Origin: Psychrobacter sp. Pi2-52
Lineage (GTDB): Bacteria > Pseudomonadota > Gammaproteobacteria > Pseudomonadales > Moraxellaceae
Length of the DNA: 64,000 bases
Reading direction: 5' to 3'
NCBI RefSeq assembly: GCF_904846705.1
Contig: NZ_CAJHBS010000003.1
Location: 173,070-237,069, forward strand
Shown: piece after piece, positions 1 to 8,037 of the stretch
How positions within the stretch are numbered: the stretch's first letter is position 1
Layout of the letters: the number at the start of each line of letters is the position of its first letter
Position numbers and translations under genes: made by a program
The notes under the pieces: model-generated
Database searches by the model: none
Told to the model about the DNA's origin: nothing
The model's input: the letters and a program-made list of their open reading frames with translations, nothing else

Positions 1-799
1 AGCGCCGCAAGTCACCGTTACGTATAAATAGCAGTGATAACAGCTTGATGGAGTTCAGAACACTGTCATGAATATTCCCCTCTAAACTATCAATATCCCG
101 CATCAGCTGACCGAACTCTGATGGTGTGGTAATAGATGGACGGTTGCCGTATCTGTAGCTATCTAGCATCGGTTTGACTAGTCTTGCTGGATCACTAGCA
201 GCATAACCTTGTATGATTGCGTGATTAAATATATCGCTTGCAATAACAGCACACCTATCTGCTTTGTCAGTTGGTGTGCCATCATCTTTGAGTGAGTTCG
301 CTTGAATGTCTTTAAGTACCTCAAGCATCTGTAATGGCTCAATATCTCCGATAGGCTTATCACCCAGGTATGAGCACAACAGTTCATAGCGCCCATGCTT
401 GCGCTTTAATGTGGTGGCTTTTTGTTTGTTTTTAAGTTGCTCGAAGTGTTGCCACGCCATTTTTCCAAAGGTACTGACTAGGCTTTTTTGTTCGTTTCTG
501 ATTTGCTGCTCACGATGGGCTTTTGGATCGATACCTTGCTGTAACAGCTGCTCATACTCTAAACGCATCGCAGTAGCTTGCGCTAAAGTGACACTTGGAT
601 AATTGCCCAAAGATAATTTGTGTTTGGTTTTAAGTATAGGATGGGTGTAGCGATACAGCCAAAGCTTTGAGCCTGCGGCGTTCACTCTCAAAAATAACTT
701 AGGATTGCCTGCGACTTTACACAGTATTTCGCCCTTATCAGGCGCAACTATGCTTTGAATGGTTCTATTTGACTTGATAGTAACTGATGTGGTTGTCAT
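1..799 (-). CDS. P4-type tyrosine integrase, 3' end outside the window
   Basis: The minus-strand frame from the ATG at 799 stays open to base 1, so about 266 N-terminal residues are visible and the C-terminal half lies off the left edge. The start reads MTTTSVTIKSNRTI. It is followed by the DUF4102-type arm-binding domain typical of P4 integrases (LWLYRYTHP, KLSLGNYPSVTLAQA), a core-binding SAM-like domain (FGKMAWQHFEQLKNKQ) and the beginning of the catalytic domain, including the first catalytic arginine in LFIRNGDL. The family catalyses site-specific insertion and excision of genomic islands. Its layout matches the complete integrase at 34779-36107: minus strand, a short distance inside a plus-strand terminator. 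The gene therefore probably marks the right end of an element lying mostly outside the window. Family assignment is secure; the element itself cannot be seen. Confidence 0.88.
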   Translation of the reverse strand, partial: MTTTSVTIKSNRTIQSIVAPDKGEILCKVAGNPKLFLRVNAAGSKLWLYRYTHPILKTKHKLSLGNYPSVTLAQATAMRLEYEQLLQQGIDPKAHREQQIRNEQKSLVSTFGKMAWQHFEQLKNKQKATTLKRKHGRYELLCSYLGDKPIGDIEPLQMLEVLKDIQANSLKDDGTPTDKADRCAVIASDIFNHAIIQGYAASDPARLVKPMLDSYRYGNRPSITTPSEFGQLMRDIDSLEGNIHDSVLNSIKLLSLLFIRNGDLRR

Positions 800-812
800 G
801 CTGAAATGTGCC

Positions 813-861
813 CCCAAGCTTGTCGTGTACATCGGAGTGTACACCATGACGTTAGCTTGGG
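813..861. promoter_or_regulatory. Nested palindrome upstream of the integrase
   Basis: An inner inverted repeat GTGTACA (825-831) / TGTACAC (838-844) is separated by 6 bases. It is enclosed by an outer pair CCCAAGCT (813-820) / AGCTTGGG (854-861). It lies 14-62 bases upstream of the integrase start, so it could be an operator, a recombination directionality factor site, or an mRNA hairpin over the integrase leader. The role is inferred from position and symmetry only. Confidence 0.5.
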
Positions 862-1027
862 ACGTATTTATTTGGACTGATTTAGACAGCAGCCAATTAA
901 AAATAACCTTGAAAACCTTGATAATAAAGACTTCCAGTCTATATTTTAGATTGTTACAGATTGTTATGGACAATTAGTCGATATATATATGGTTCCGACC
1001 ACTGGTACCATTATTTAGTACAAACTA

Positions 1028-1051
1028 GCCTCCTTTATCGGAGGTTTTTTT
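1028..1051 (+). terminator. Intrinsic terminator, possible attachment site
   Basis: CCTCC (1029-1033), a six-base loop and GGAGG (1040-1044) are followed by seven T. No plus-strand gene precedes it inside the window. That is what would be left if an element had inserted between a gene and its terminator, as has happened at the petC terminator later in this window. Confidence 0.7.
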
Positions 1052-1089
1052 GTGCTTATTATATTCGCCCTATCAAACTCTTAATTTAT

Positions 1090-1335
1090 TTATATCGATA
1101 CTTCAAATGGCATGACAGCGCTTATCTTAATCGGTACCGCATAACTCCATGGCATGCCAGCACTACAATAAAAATATCCATCATTAAACGACACAATATA
1201 GGCTGTAAAATCATTACCACACTGATCCATCATCGCTTGTTCATCGCTTTCATCACACACTGCGCACCATATTTTTTTATCACCCCGCGCTAGCATTGCT
1301 CGTGTCAAATCGCTCCCTTTTAATTCATGACTCAT
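1090..1335 (-). CDS. Small conserved-looking hypothetical protein
   Basis: This encodes about 81 residues starting MSHELKGSDLTRAMLARG. I place the start at the ATG at 1333-1335 because AAGGAG lies six bases upstream of it. The ATG immediately before is a close alternative, and the longer open frame to 1368 lacks a ribosome binding site. The protein is soluble, with no signal peptide or membrane segment, and has several cysteines (WCAVCDES, DQCGND, FYCSAG). It ends in an AGMPWSYAVPI block that looks evolutionarily constrained. The sequence pattern reminds me of small hypothetical proteins from Acinetobacter and Psychrobacter, but I cannot name a family or function. It sits next to the mobile-element end and could be host or element DNA. 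Confidence 0.6.
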   Translation of the reverse strand: MSHELKGSDLTRAMLARGDKKIWCAVCDESDEQAMMDQCGNDFTAYIVSFNDGYFYCSAGMPWSYAVPIKISAVMPFEVSI

Positions 1336-1841
1336 CATCAGCTCCTTAATTATCTTGAACTTTCTCATTACTATTTTTTTAGAAAGTTAATTTACCAGTA
1401 CTCAATTCATAAGTTTGGTATGAGCTATAAACAATGTCTTATCAGGTAAATAAAATTCCTATAAAAAACTATTTATTACTTTCATAACTATTGATTATCG
1501 TGGTTAATATATTGTAAAACGATAGCATTAGAACTGTAACATACAACTATAATATTCATGATGGAAGGCTATTATATTCAGACAGGCGGTATGGAAAATC
1601 TGAAAAACTTAAGGTATGTACCATACAGAACATCTATTAGTAAACATATGTTAACTATATTTAATTTATTAGTATTTTAACGCCATATATATCTGACTAT
1701 TAACCTTACACTATATTTAATTATTGATATATAAATTATTCGCATATTGCCATATTTTTATGGTTCTATATTCGAAAAACCCCTTTACCGTTTAATAATC
1801 GATACTGAAATAAAAGTATTGAGTGATGTAAAATATTAATA
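1336..1841. other. AT-rich intergenic region upstream of dinB
   Basis: No gene is supported. The region is strongly AT-rich and carries the promoter regions of the small minus-strand gene and of dinB. A short palindrome GTATG / CATAC (1614-1618 and 1622-1626) is the only symmetric element I noticed. I could not identify a LexA or UmuDAb type box with confidence. Confidence 0.4.
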
Positions 1842-2927
1842 ATGAAAACTCTTACAGCATCCAATCCACGTAAAATCATTCATATAGATATGGATGCGTT
1901 TTATGCCAGTGTAGAACAACGTGACTTCCCAGAATTACGGGGCAAGCCACTAGTGGTTGGTGGAGATCCAAATGGTCGCGGTGTTGTAGCAGCGGCTAGC
2001 TATGAGGTACGTCAGTTTGGGGTGCGCTCAGCCATGTCTTGTTATGAGGCTCGCAAACGTTGTCCAGAAGTCATATTTGTCAGACCACGTTTTGAAGTAT
2101 ATCGAGCTGTTAGCAGCGATATTCGCAATATCATGTACAGCTTAACGCCTCATGTTGAGCCATTATCGCTAGATGAGGCTTATCTCGAAGTCACTGGTCT
2201 CACCGTACATAAAGGCTCAGCGACATTAATGGCCAATTGGTTAAGAGCACAAATATTGCAACATACAGGATTGACTGCTTCTGCTGGCGTGTCCTTTAAC
2301 AAGATGTTGGCTAAGATTGCCTCTGATATTAATAAGCCTAACGGCACCGCTATTATCACGCCAGAAGACGCTGATGCTTTTATCAGTACGCTACCTATTG
2401 AACGATTTCATGGGATAGGTAAAGCAACGGCAAGACGATTACATGCGATGGGCGTGACTAACGGTGCTGATCTACGCCGTATGTCAGCCGAAGTCTTGAT
2501 TAATGAGTTTGGTAAGCGAGGACAGTTTTATCATGATATCGCTCATGGTCGGGATGAACGCGCTGTCAAATCTGAGCGCCTGCATAAGTCTGTTGGTTCG
2601 GAGACTACTTTTAGAGAAAACCTAAACGATGACACGGCGTTACGTGTACAAATCTATGAACAAAATGCGGATGCCTTCGCGCAACTGCACAAAAAAAATC
2701 TCATCGCTCATACTATAACGCTCAAGGTTAAGTATGCCGACTTTACTCAGATTACCCGTACGTACACGCTAACCACCGCTTTTAGTAGTGCTGAATCTGC
2801 TCATTACTGGTTAGACAAGTTATTCTTAGATATTCCGCGCCAGCTTCCTATTCGATTAGTCGGGGTCACTTTTTCGTCATTGACACCTGCAACCCAATTA
2901 TTGCCCCAATTAAATTTATTTGAGTAA
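1842..2927 (+). CDS. dinB: DNA polymerase IV (Y-family translesion polymerase)
   Basis: The 361-residue protein copies damaged templates and extends misaligned primers in the cytoplasm. The palm motif HIDMDAFYASVE places the catalytic Asp at residue 16, and PLSLDEAYLEV supplies the second pair, Asp111 and Glu112. A thumb helix-hairpin-helix segment (FHGIGKATARRLHAMG) and a little-finger domain follow. The C-terminus QLNLFE is a good match to the beta-clamp binding peptide, so the protein should be recruited by the sliding clamp. Length is normal for the family. The ATG at 1842 gives the expected N-terminus directly before the first motif. It is transcribed alone; an SOS box was not recognised in the AT-rich leader. 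Confidence 0.96.
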   Translation: MKTLTASNPRKIIHIDMDAFYASVEQRDFPELRGKPLVVGGDPNGRGVVAAASYEVRQFGVRSAMSCYEARKRCPEVIFVRPRFEVYRAVSSDIRNIMYSLTPHVEPLSLDEAYLEVTGLTVHKGSATLMANWLRAQILQHTGLTASAGVSFNKMLAKIASDINKPNGTAIITPEDADAFISTLPIERFHGIGKATARRLHAMGVTNGADLRRMSAEVLINEFGKRGQFYHDIAHGRDERAVKSERLHKSVGSETTFRENLNDDTALRVQIYEQNADAFAQLHKKNLIAHTITLKVKYADFTQITRTYTLTTAFSSAESAHYWLDKLFLDIPRQLPIRLVGVTFSSLTPATQLLPQLNLFE

Positions 2928-3097
2928 AATAAGCAAAGACTAATGTAACAAACATTAGGACAGTTAAAAATAATTGCTTAGGCTATTTAAGTGATTCAAA
3001 TAAGTTTTGTGCACGGTGACTACTTAGTAAACCAACCTTTTATAGCAGTATTTCTGCTACAATTATGCCAAAATTTCTATCCATTTAAAGACTGATT

Positions 3098-4300
3098 ATG
3101 ATCAACGCTCACACTGCATCTTCCGATTCTAATACTCCGCTTGATACCGATAACAATAGTGACGTCTTAGATTATCTAAGCGTGGAAGATTACGACTATG
3201 ACCTACCAGATCGTTTGATTGCGCGATATCCATTGGCACAGCGTTCTGCTTCAAAACTTTTGTACTTACCTGCTCACACTGACACGAATGCTACGCCTGT
3301 AAAGGACTGTTTGTTTTCTGAATTGCCTGATTTATTAGACGCTGGAGACCTGATTGTCTTTAATGATACAAAGGTAATGAAGGCACGCCTATTTGGTCAA
3401 AAAGACACTGGCGGTAAACTTGAGGTTTTGATTGAGCGATTGGTTACTGTCTCAGACTTAGATGTAGCAACACTGCATTTAGAAGATTCAGATAATGAGT
3501 CAGTCAATCAAGAATATATTGCCCTTTGCCATGTTAAAGCCAGTAAAGCACTGAAACTTGGTCAACGTTTTCAACTGGCTGATGGTCATATGAGTGGCGC
3601 GATGATTGGTCGTCAGGACAACTTGTTTATTTTAGCCTTTGATGCGCCAATATTGCCTGATTTAGAACTCTACGGTGAGTTACCTATCCCGCCTTACTTT
3701 GAACGTCATGCCGATGACACTGATAATACTCGTTATCAAACGGTGTTTCATGATCCCGCTAAGCTTGCAAGTGTCGCTGCACCGACAGCAAGTTTGCATT
3801 TCGATGAATTGGTGCTCAATAAATTGGCAGAAAAAGGCATCAATACTGCTTTTGTGACATTGCATGTTGGCGCTGGTACTTTTGCGCCAGTTAAAACAGA
3901 CAACTTACTCAATCATACTATGCACAGTGAGTATGCACATCTGCCACAAGCAACTGCTGAGCTGATTAATCAGACGCATGCAAACGGTAATAAGGTTATT
4001 GCTATTGGTACTACGGTGACTCGCGTCCTTGAAACGGCGTATCAAAAAACAGCTATTAATGGACAAGCACTCTCTAGCTGGTCAGGGGACACGGACATCT
4101 TTATTTATCCAGGGTTTAAATTCGGTGTCATTGATCGACTGTTAACAAACTTTCATTTACCCAAATCGACTTTGCTAATGTTGGTATCAGCTTTTTCTGG
4201 AAAAGCATCGATTGAACATGCCTATCAACATGCTATTGAAAAAGAATATCGATTCTTTAGCTATGGCGATGCGATGTTACTTGACAAGAAAACAAGCTGA
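3098..4300 (+). CDS. queA: S-adenosylmethionine:tRNA ribosyltransferase-isomerase
   Basis: QueA transfers and isomerises the ribosyl part of S-adenosylmethionine onto preQ1-modified tRNA, giving epoxyqueuosine at the wobble position of tRNAs with GUN anticodons. Family hallmarks are YDLPDRLIARYPL near residue 36, VFNDTKVMKARLFG, LPIPPYFER, the VAAPTASLHF block, TLHVGAGTFAPV and the C-terminal FHLPKSTLLMLVSAF. The 400 residues are about 50 more than usual. The excess comes from a Ser/Asp-rich N-terminal tail of about 28 residues and an acidic insert around residues 113-140 (ATLHLEDSDNES). The block normally read as PTAGLHF has Ser in place of Gly. No better internal start exists because the first conserved segment has no Met before it. 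Confidence 0.95.
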   Translation: MINAHTASSDSNTPLDTDNNSDVLDYLSVEDYDYDLPDRLIARYPLAQRSASKLLYLPAHTDTNATPVKDCLFSELPDLLDAGDLIVFNDTKVMKARLFGQKDTGGKLEVLIERLVTVSDLDVATLHLEDSDNESVNQEYIALCHVKASKALKLGQRFQLADGHMSGAMIGRQDNLFILAFDAPILPDLELYGELPIPPYFERHADDTDNTRYQTVFHDPAKLASVAAPTASLHFDELVLNKLAEKGINTAFVTLHVGAGTFAPVKTDNLLNHTMHSEYAHLPQATAELINQTHANGNKVIAIGTTVTRVLETAYQKTAINGQALSSWSGDTDIFIYPGFKFGVIDRLLTNFHLPKSTLLMLVSAFSGKASIEHAYQHAIEKEYRFFSYGDAMLLDKKTS

Positions 4301-4410
4301 ACATTAAATAAACATTTATGCATTGGACGCAACAGTTGTGAAATAAACTGGTAAACTAAACCGTACTTTGTTATAACAGCAAAGATAACTTATTTTGTAA
4401 AGGACTGCTC

Positions 4411-6168
4411 ATGTCTTGTCATTTATCTCGTCGCTTGACTCCTGTACATCGCGCGGTATCGATGGCATTACTTTATTCTGTAGGTTTGGCCGCTATTATT
4501 CCAAGCGCACAAGCGGCAACTATCGGTAAGACAGTGGTTAGCTCAGCTCAGCATGAACCGTTGAGCGCAAGTATCGTGGTCACCGACATACGAGCGGCTG
4601 ATTTTTCAGCGAGCTTGGCCAATCCAGTTATCTATCAGCAGATGGGATTAACGCCGACCGATTCAATGCAAGTGCGCTTTCAAGCAACTTCAGCGACCAG
4701 TGGTCAGGTATTAATCAGCACATCGCAGCCTGTGTCCAAGCCCTTTGCTGATTTGGTGTTATCGATCAATGATAATGGGCAGCAAAATGTCGTACCAAAA
4801 ACATTATTAATGCCGTTAAGCGATAGTCTACCGATTAATAAGACTCCAGAAAACATTGTCAAAGGTACAAAAAAACCTAATTTACCTAGTGTTTCTGCAA
4901 GCACAGTTAAACCGTTAACCGTAAGAAAAGGTGCACCGCCGCCGCTAATATCAGTATCTAACGCTGCTGCAAATAAACCAGCTCTAGCAAACATAGCAAC
5001 AGTTGACTCTTCTATTTCTAGATCAGTGTCTAACATACAAGCTCCGACAGTGACAGCTACTTCGCAGACTAGCAACCTTACTTACGCGCCTAGTCGTCTT
5101 GATAATGGGCTCTTAAATAGCGACTCTGATATAAAAAATGCTAGCAGTAATGCAAAGAAAACTGATAACGGCCTTAGTTCAGCGAACCGTTTAGATAGCA
5201 GTTTCTTAAATGCAAATAACAACACTGAAACTACGAAAGCTGTCATCAATGACAGCGATAAGGCAAGTATTAAAAATACTCTAATCTTAGATAAAGTATT
5301 GATTGATAAACCACTCGATACTCTAAATATTCAAGTCACACGGCAGATACAGCCGAGTCGTAAAAAAACAGATGCTGACACATCACCCGTATCTACTCCG
5401 ACTACTAGCATCATCGCAAGCAATACTGAGAAAAATGATACTAGCGTCTTGGCGGCTTCTATTGACAATACAACGTCGAGAACTCCTAACAGCGCTACCA
5501 ATAATGTACCTTCAAATGATAGAGCAACAGATAGCTCGACAATCAATCAATACCAAGTACAACGTAACGATAGCCTATGGATTATTGCTCAGCAGATCGC
5601 GCAAGAAAACAATCTAGATACTTCCATCGTGATGAAGCAAATTCAATCACAAAACCCTGATGCTTTTATCAATAAAGACGCAGATCAATTAAAAGCAGAT
5701 GCTAAGCTTATTTTGCCTAGTTATGATGTTATACCATCACAGAAAAATCTAGAAGCGGCCATCGATGCACAAAGACAGTATATTCGCAGAGCAAATACAG
5801 CGGCGGTGCAAAAAACAGCTCAAAGACCTTTTAAAAAACCTTCTATAAGTACGCAAGCGGCCAAACGCCCTGAAAAAGCCACGACAACTAAAACACAAAC
5901 CTTATCAAAAGCACAATTTTCTGTGCTTGCGCCCGGGCGAGATGGCAATGCAGATGGCACTCAAGCAAAAGCGGCATCAAACACAGGGAATGGTTTGAGT
6001 ACAGATATATTAGCGACACTCAAAGCATCGCGGCAACAAGCAGCATCACAGGCCCAACGTTTATCAAGTACCAGTAGCACTCTTAGTAGTTATACTAAAA
6101 AAATTCAATTACAAAACCAAAAATTGGCTGAGCTGCAGGCTCGTCTCGAAAAATTACGCAATCAATAA
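4411..6168 (+). CDS. fimV: FimV-like periplasmic protein, N-terminal half (LysM)
   Basis: The 585-residue protein matches the N-terminal half of FimV, the polar peptidoglycan-binding scaffold that supports type IV pili and twitching. It has a signal peptide ending near AQAATIGK and the FimV N-terminal domain (EPLSASIVVTDIRAADFSAS, a QMGL block, ending LVLSINDNG). A long Ser/Thr/Asn-rich linker follows, then a LysM domain at about residues 382-435 (YQVQRNDSLWIIAQQI), and a C-terminal coiled coil (QNQKLAELQARLEKL). In Pseudomonas these features continue into a membrane segment and a cytoplasmic TPR domain in the same chain. Here the chain stops and those parts are encoded by the next gene. AAAGGA lies upstream of the ATG. 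The fimV symbol is by domain likeness. Confidence 0.8.
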   Translation: MSCHLSRRLTPVHRAVSMALLYSVGLAAIIPSAQAATIGKTVVSSAQHEPLSASIVVTDIRAADFSASLANPVIYQQMGLTPTDSMQVRFQATSATSGQVLISTSQPVSKPFADLVLSINDNGQQNVVPKTLLMPLSDSLPINKTPENIVKGTKKPNLPSVSASTVKPLTVRKGAPPPLISVSNAAANKPALANIATVDSSISRSVSNIQAPTVTATSQTSNLTYAPSRLDNGLLNSDSDIKNASSNAKKTDNGLSSANRLDSSFLNANNNTETTKAVINDSDKASIKNTLILDKVLIDKPLDTLNIQVTRQIQPSRKKTDADTSPVSTPTTSIIASNTEKNDTSVLAASIDNTTSRTPNSATNNVPSNDRATDSSTINQYQVQRNDSLWIIAQQIAQENNLDTSIVMKQIQSQNPDAFINKDADQLKADAKLILPSYDVIPSQKNLEAAIDAQRQYIRRANTAAVQKTAQRPFKKPSISTQAAKRPEKATTTKTQTLSKAQFSVLAPGRDGNADGTQAKAASNTGNGLSTDILATLKASRQQAASQAQRLSSTSSTLSSYTKKIQLQNQKLAELQARLEKLRNQ

Positions 6169-6219
6169 TTGCCTAACTGATTCATACATTAGATTGTGAT
6201 CACAGGCGTAGGAATAACT

Positions 6220-7875
6220 ATGGACAATATGCTATATATCATCGCCGGATTGGCGCTTATTCTGTTAGTGGCTGCTTTATTCTTGCGCAAAAATAAGGCG
6301 CAGAAATCGTCATCACCTTCGCCTATTAATGCAAGAAAAGATACGCCTACTCCATCACCAAAAGTAGATTATGGTACTCCTACCCACACTAATATCAGCA
6401 ATAGCCATAAATTTGACCATATCACTATTGCTCAGCGTTTTATGGATCAGCAGCGCTATGACAAGGCGATCGAAACCATTAAACGTGGTCTAAGTGAAAA
6501 ACCTCATAACAGTGCATTGTCTCTTAAACTACTCAGCATATACGCGACGATAAATCAGCCAGAAGATTTTAATAATATTTATGAGTCTATAAGAAATCAT
6601 AACGACAGTCAGACTATCGCTCAAGCAGACGAGATAAGAAATCTATCGTTTGATGAATTAGAACCTGCCGCTGCGCAAACACTGGCAACGGACAATGCCA
6701 AAGATGATTTTGACGCTATCGACTTCGATTTGCCTATTAGTCAGAATGATAGTACTAATACAGTAGATCACCAGTCAATTGAAGAAAGTAATAACGATAC
6801 TGCAATAAATGAACCTATCGACAGCTTAGAGTTATCAGACAAAGTCGATAATGTTAGTTCTATTACCGAAAATCCGAATGATAGCTTTGATCTGACTCTC
6901 AGCGATTTAGAGAACGATTTCGCTGCGCCTAATATGACAAGTGAAACGCCTGTCATACCGTTAGACAATGTAGATAACGACGTTTTAGAGAGCTCTGCTA
7001 ACGATAATGTTAGTAATAACGAAGATAACGATCTTAGTGACTTTGAGTTTGATTCATTTGATGATACTTCGAATGAATCATCTATAGACACTAACCTCTC
7101 ACATGATGACCATGAGAAAGCAGTACCAGAAGAAGATTTTATCTTAGATTTCGATGATTTAGCAGCCGATACAGACAAAGACAACGTCGTCACTAATGAC
7201 ATATCTATGAATTCAGAACCACACTCTATTGATACTATTCAAAACAGTGAAGATGACTTTACTTTATCTTTGGGCAGTCTAGATACATCAGATGACATCG
7301 ATAATGTTTCTAATGATGACCTATCTACGACTGAAAACGACAATGATTTCGACAATTTTATTCTGGAAAATGCTGATTTTGGAAACAATACTCCTGAGAG
7401 CATGACCCTTGAAGAAGGCAACTTTGCAAATATTAATCTCGAGGAACCATTACTCAATGATGATATCGAGGTTAAGGATGTTAGCGTTGTTGAAGAATCG
7501 AATATCGCACCTGCTGCACCATTGAGATTTGACGACAATACACTGATAGACGATGATTTTAATATTGACGATGCTGATTCTCTATTTGACACTCCGTCGA
7601 CCACTACCCCAGTCTCTACAGCTGCACCAGTTGAGAGTGACACTCCTATTACGCCTCAAGAGACTGAGTCAGCAGAAGATTTCTCATCACGTTTCGCAGC
7701 AGATTTTGATTTCGTAAAGTCATTAGACAGTAATCAAGTGACGTTAGACTTGGCAGATCAATATCTGCAACTGGGTGAATATGACAGTGCAAAGCGTCTA
7801 CTCAATGAGGTGATAGCTCAAGGTAATAGTGAACAGAAACAGCAAGCACAGTTACTACTTGAACGTACTGCGTAG
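6220..7875 (+). CDS. FimV-like membrane/TPR protein, C-terminal half
   Basis: This 551-residue protein begins with one membrane segment (MLYIIAGLALILLVAALFL) followed by basic residues, placing the rest in the cytoplasm. A TPR-like segment (FMDQQRYDKAIETIKRGLSE) comes first, then about 350 residues of very acidic, Asp/Ser/Asn-rich low-complexity sequence. The end is a C-terminal FimV domain (DLADQYLQLGEYDSAKRLLNEV). I chose the ATG at 6220, which has TAGGA seven bases upstream, over the upstream GTG at 6196. It starts 51 bases after the LysM half ends and is in the same operon. Together the two genes reproduce the domain order of one full-length FimV. The acidic stretch produces long spurious minus-strand frames, which I ignored. 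Confidence 0.78.
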   Translation: MDNMLYIIAGLALILLVAALFLRKNKAQKSSSPSPINARKDTPTPSPKVDYGTPTHTNISNSHKFDHITIAQRFMDQQRYDKAIETIKRGLSEKPHNSALSLKLLSIYATINQPEDFNNIYESIRNHNDSQTIAQADEIRNLSFDELEPAAAQTLATDNAKDDFDAIDFDLPISQNDSTNTVDHQSIEESNNDTAINEPIDSLELSDKVDNVSSITENPNDSFDLTLSDLENDFAAPNMTSETPVIPLDNVDNDVLESSANDNVSNNEDNDLSDFEFDSFDDTSNESSIDTNLSHDDHEKAVPEEDFILDFDDLAADTDKDNVVTNDISMNSEPHSIDTIQNSEDDFTLSLGSLDTSDDIDNVSNDDLSTTENDNDFDNFILENADFGNNTPESMTLEEGNFANINLEEPLLNDDIEVKDVSVVEESNIAPAAPLRFDDNTLIDDDFNIDDADSLFDTPSTTTPVSTAAPVESDTPITPQETESAEDFSSRFAADFDFVKSLDSNQVTLDLADQYLQLGEYDSAKRLLNEVIAQGNSEQKQQAQLLLERTA

Positions 7876-7891
7876 TTAATAGTCTAGTCTC

Positions 7892-7938
7892 TTATCAGCA
7901 AGTACTTCCTAATCACGGGATGCTTGCTGATTTTTTTG
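7892..7938 (+). terminator. Intrinsic terminator after the fimV pair
   Basis: ATCAGCAAG (7894-7902) pairs with CTTGCTGAT (7923-7931) across a 20-base loop and is followed by a run of seven T. It closes the two-gene fimV transcript. Confidence 0.85.
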
Positions 7939-8037
7939 CATTTAACTCTAATACTATCTATTATTGAACCCTTTAGCCATCGTTGCTCCATCCTCTAGCA
8001 CCTCTTTTCTTCCATACTTGTTTACTGTGTTGATACT

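Larger units (their letters stand above)
800..1089. other. Non-coding end of the left mobile element
   Basis: No gene is supported here. The stretch holds the nested palindrome at 813-861, two direct copies of AGATTGTTA exactly 10 bases apart (948-956 and 958-966) that could be integrase arm sites, and the terminator at 1028-1051, which may be the attachment site. Short open frames on the plus strand lack ribosome binding sites and resemble nothing I know. Confidence 0.5.

Noticed and set aside
985..1015. Possible tRNA 3' end (GGTTCCGACCACTGGTACCA) as attachment site of the left element
   Set aside because: It lacks the T-arm pattern GGTTCGA-TCC and no acceptor or anticodon stem can be folded upstream; the adjacent terminator is a better candidate.
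1611..1626. Palindrome GTATG-TAC-CATAC upstream of dinB as an SOS box
   Set aside because: It is only 5 bp per arm, in AT-rich DNA, and does not match LexA or UmuDAb sites that I know.
4704..7643. Long minus-strand open frames opposite the two fimV genes
   Set aside because: They arise from Asp/Ser/Asn-rich low-complexity coding on the plus strand and have no ribosome binding sites or domain features.
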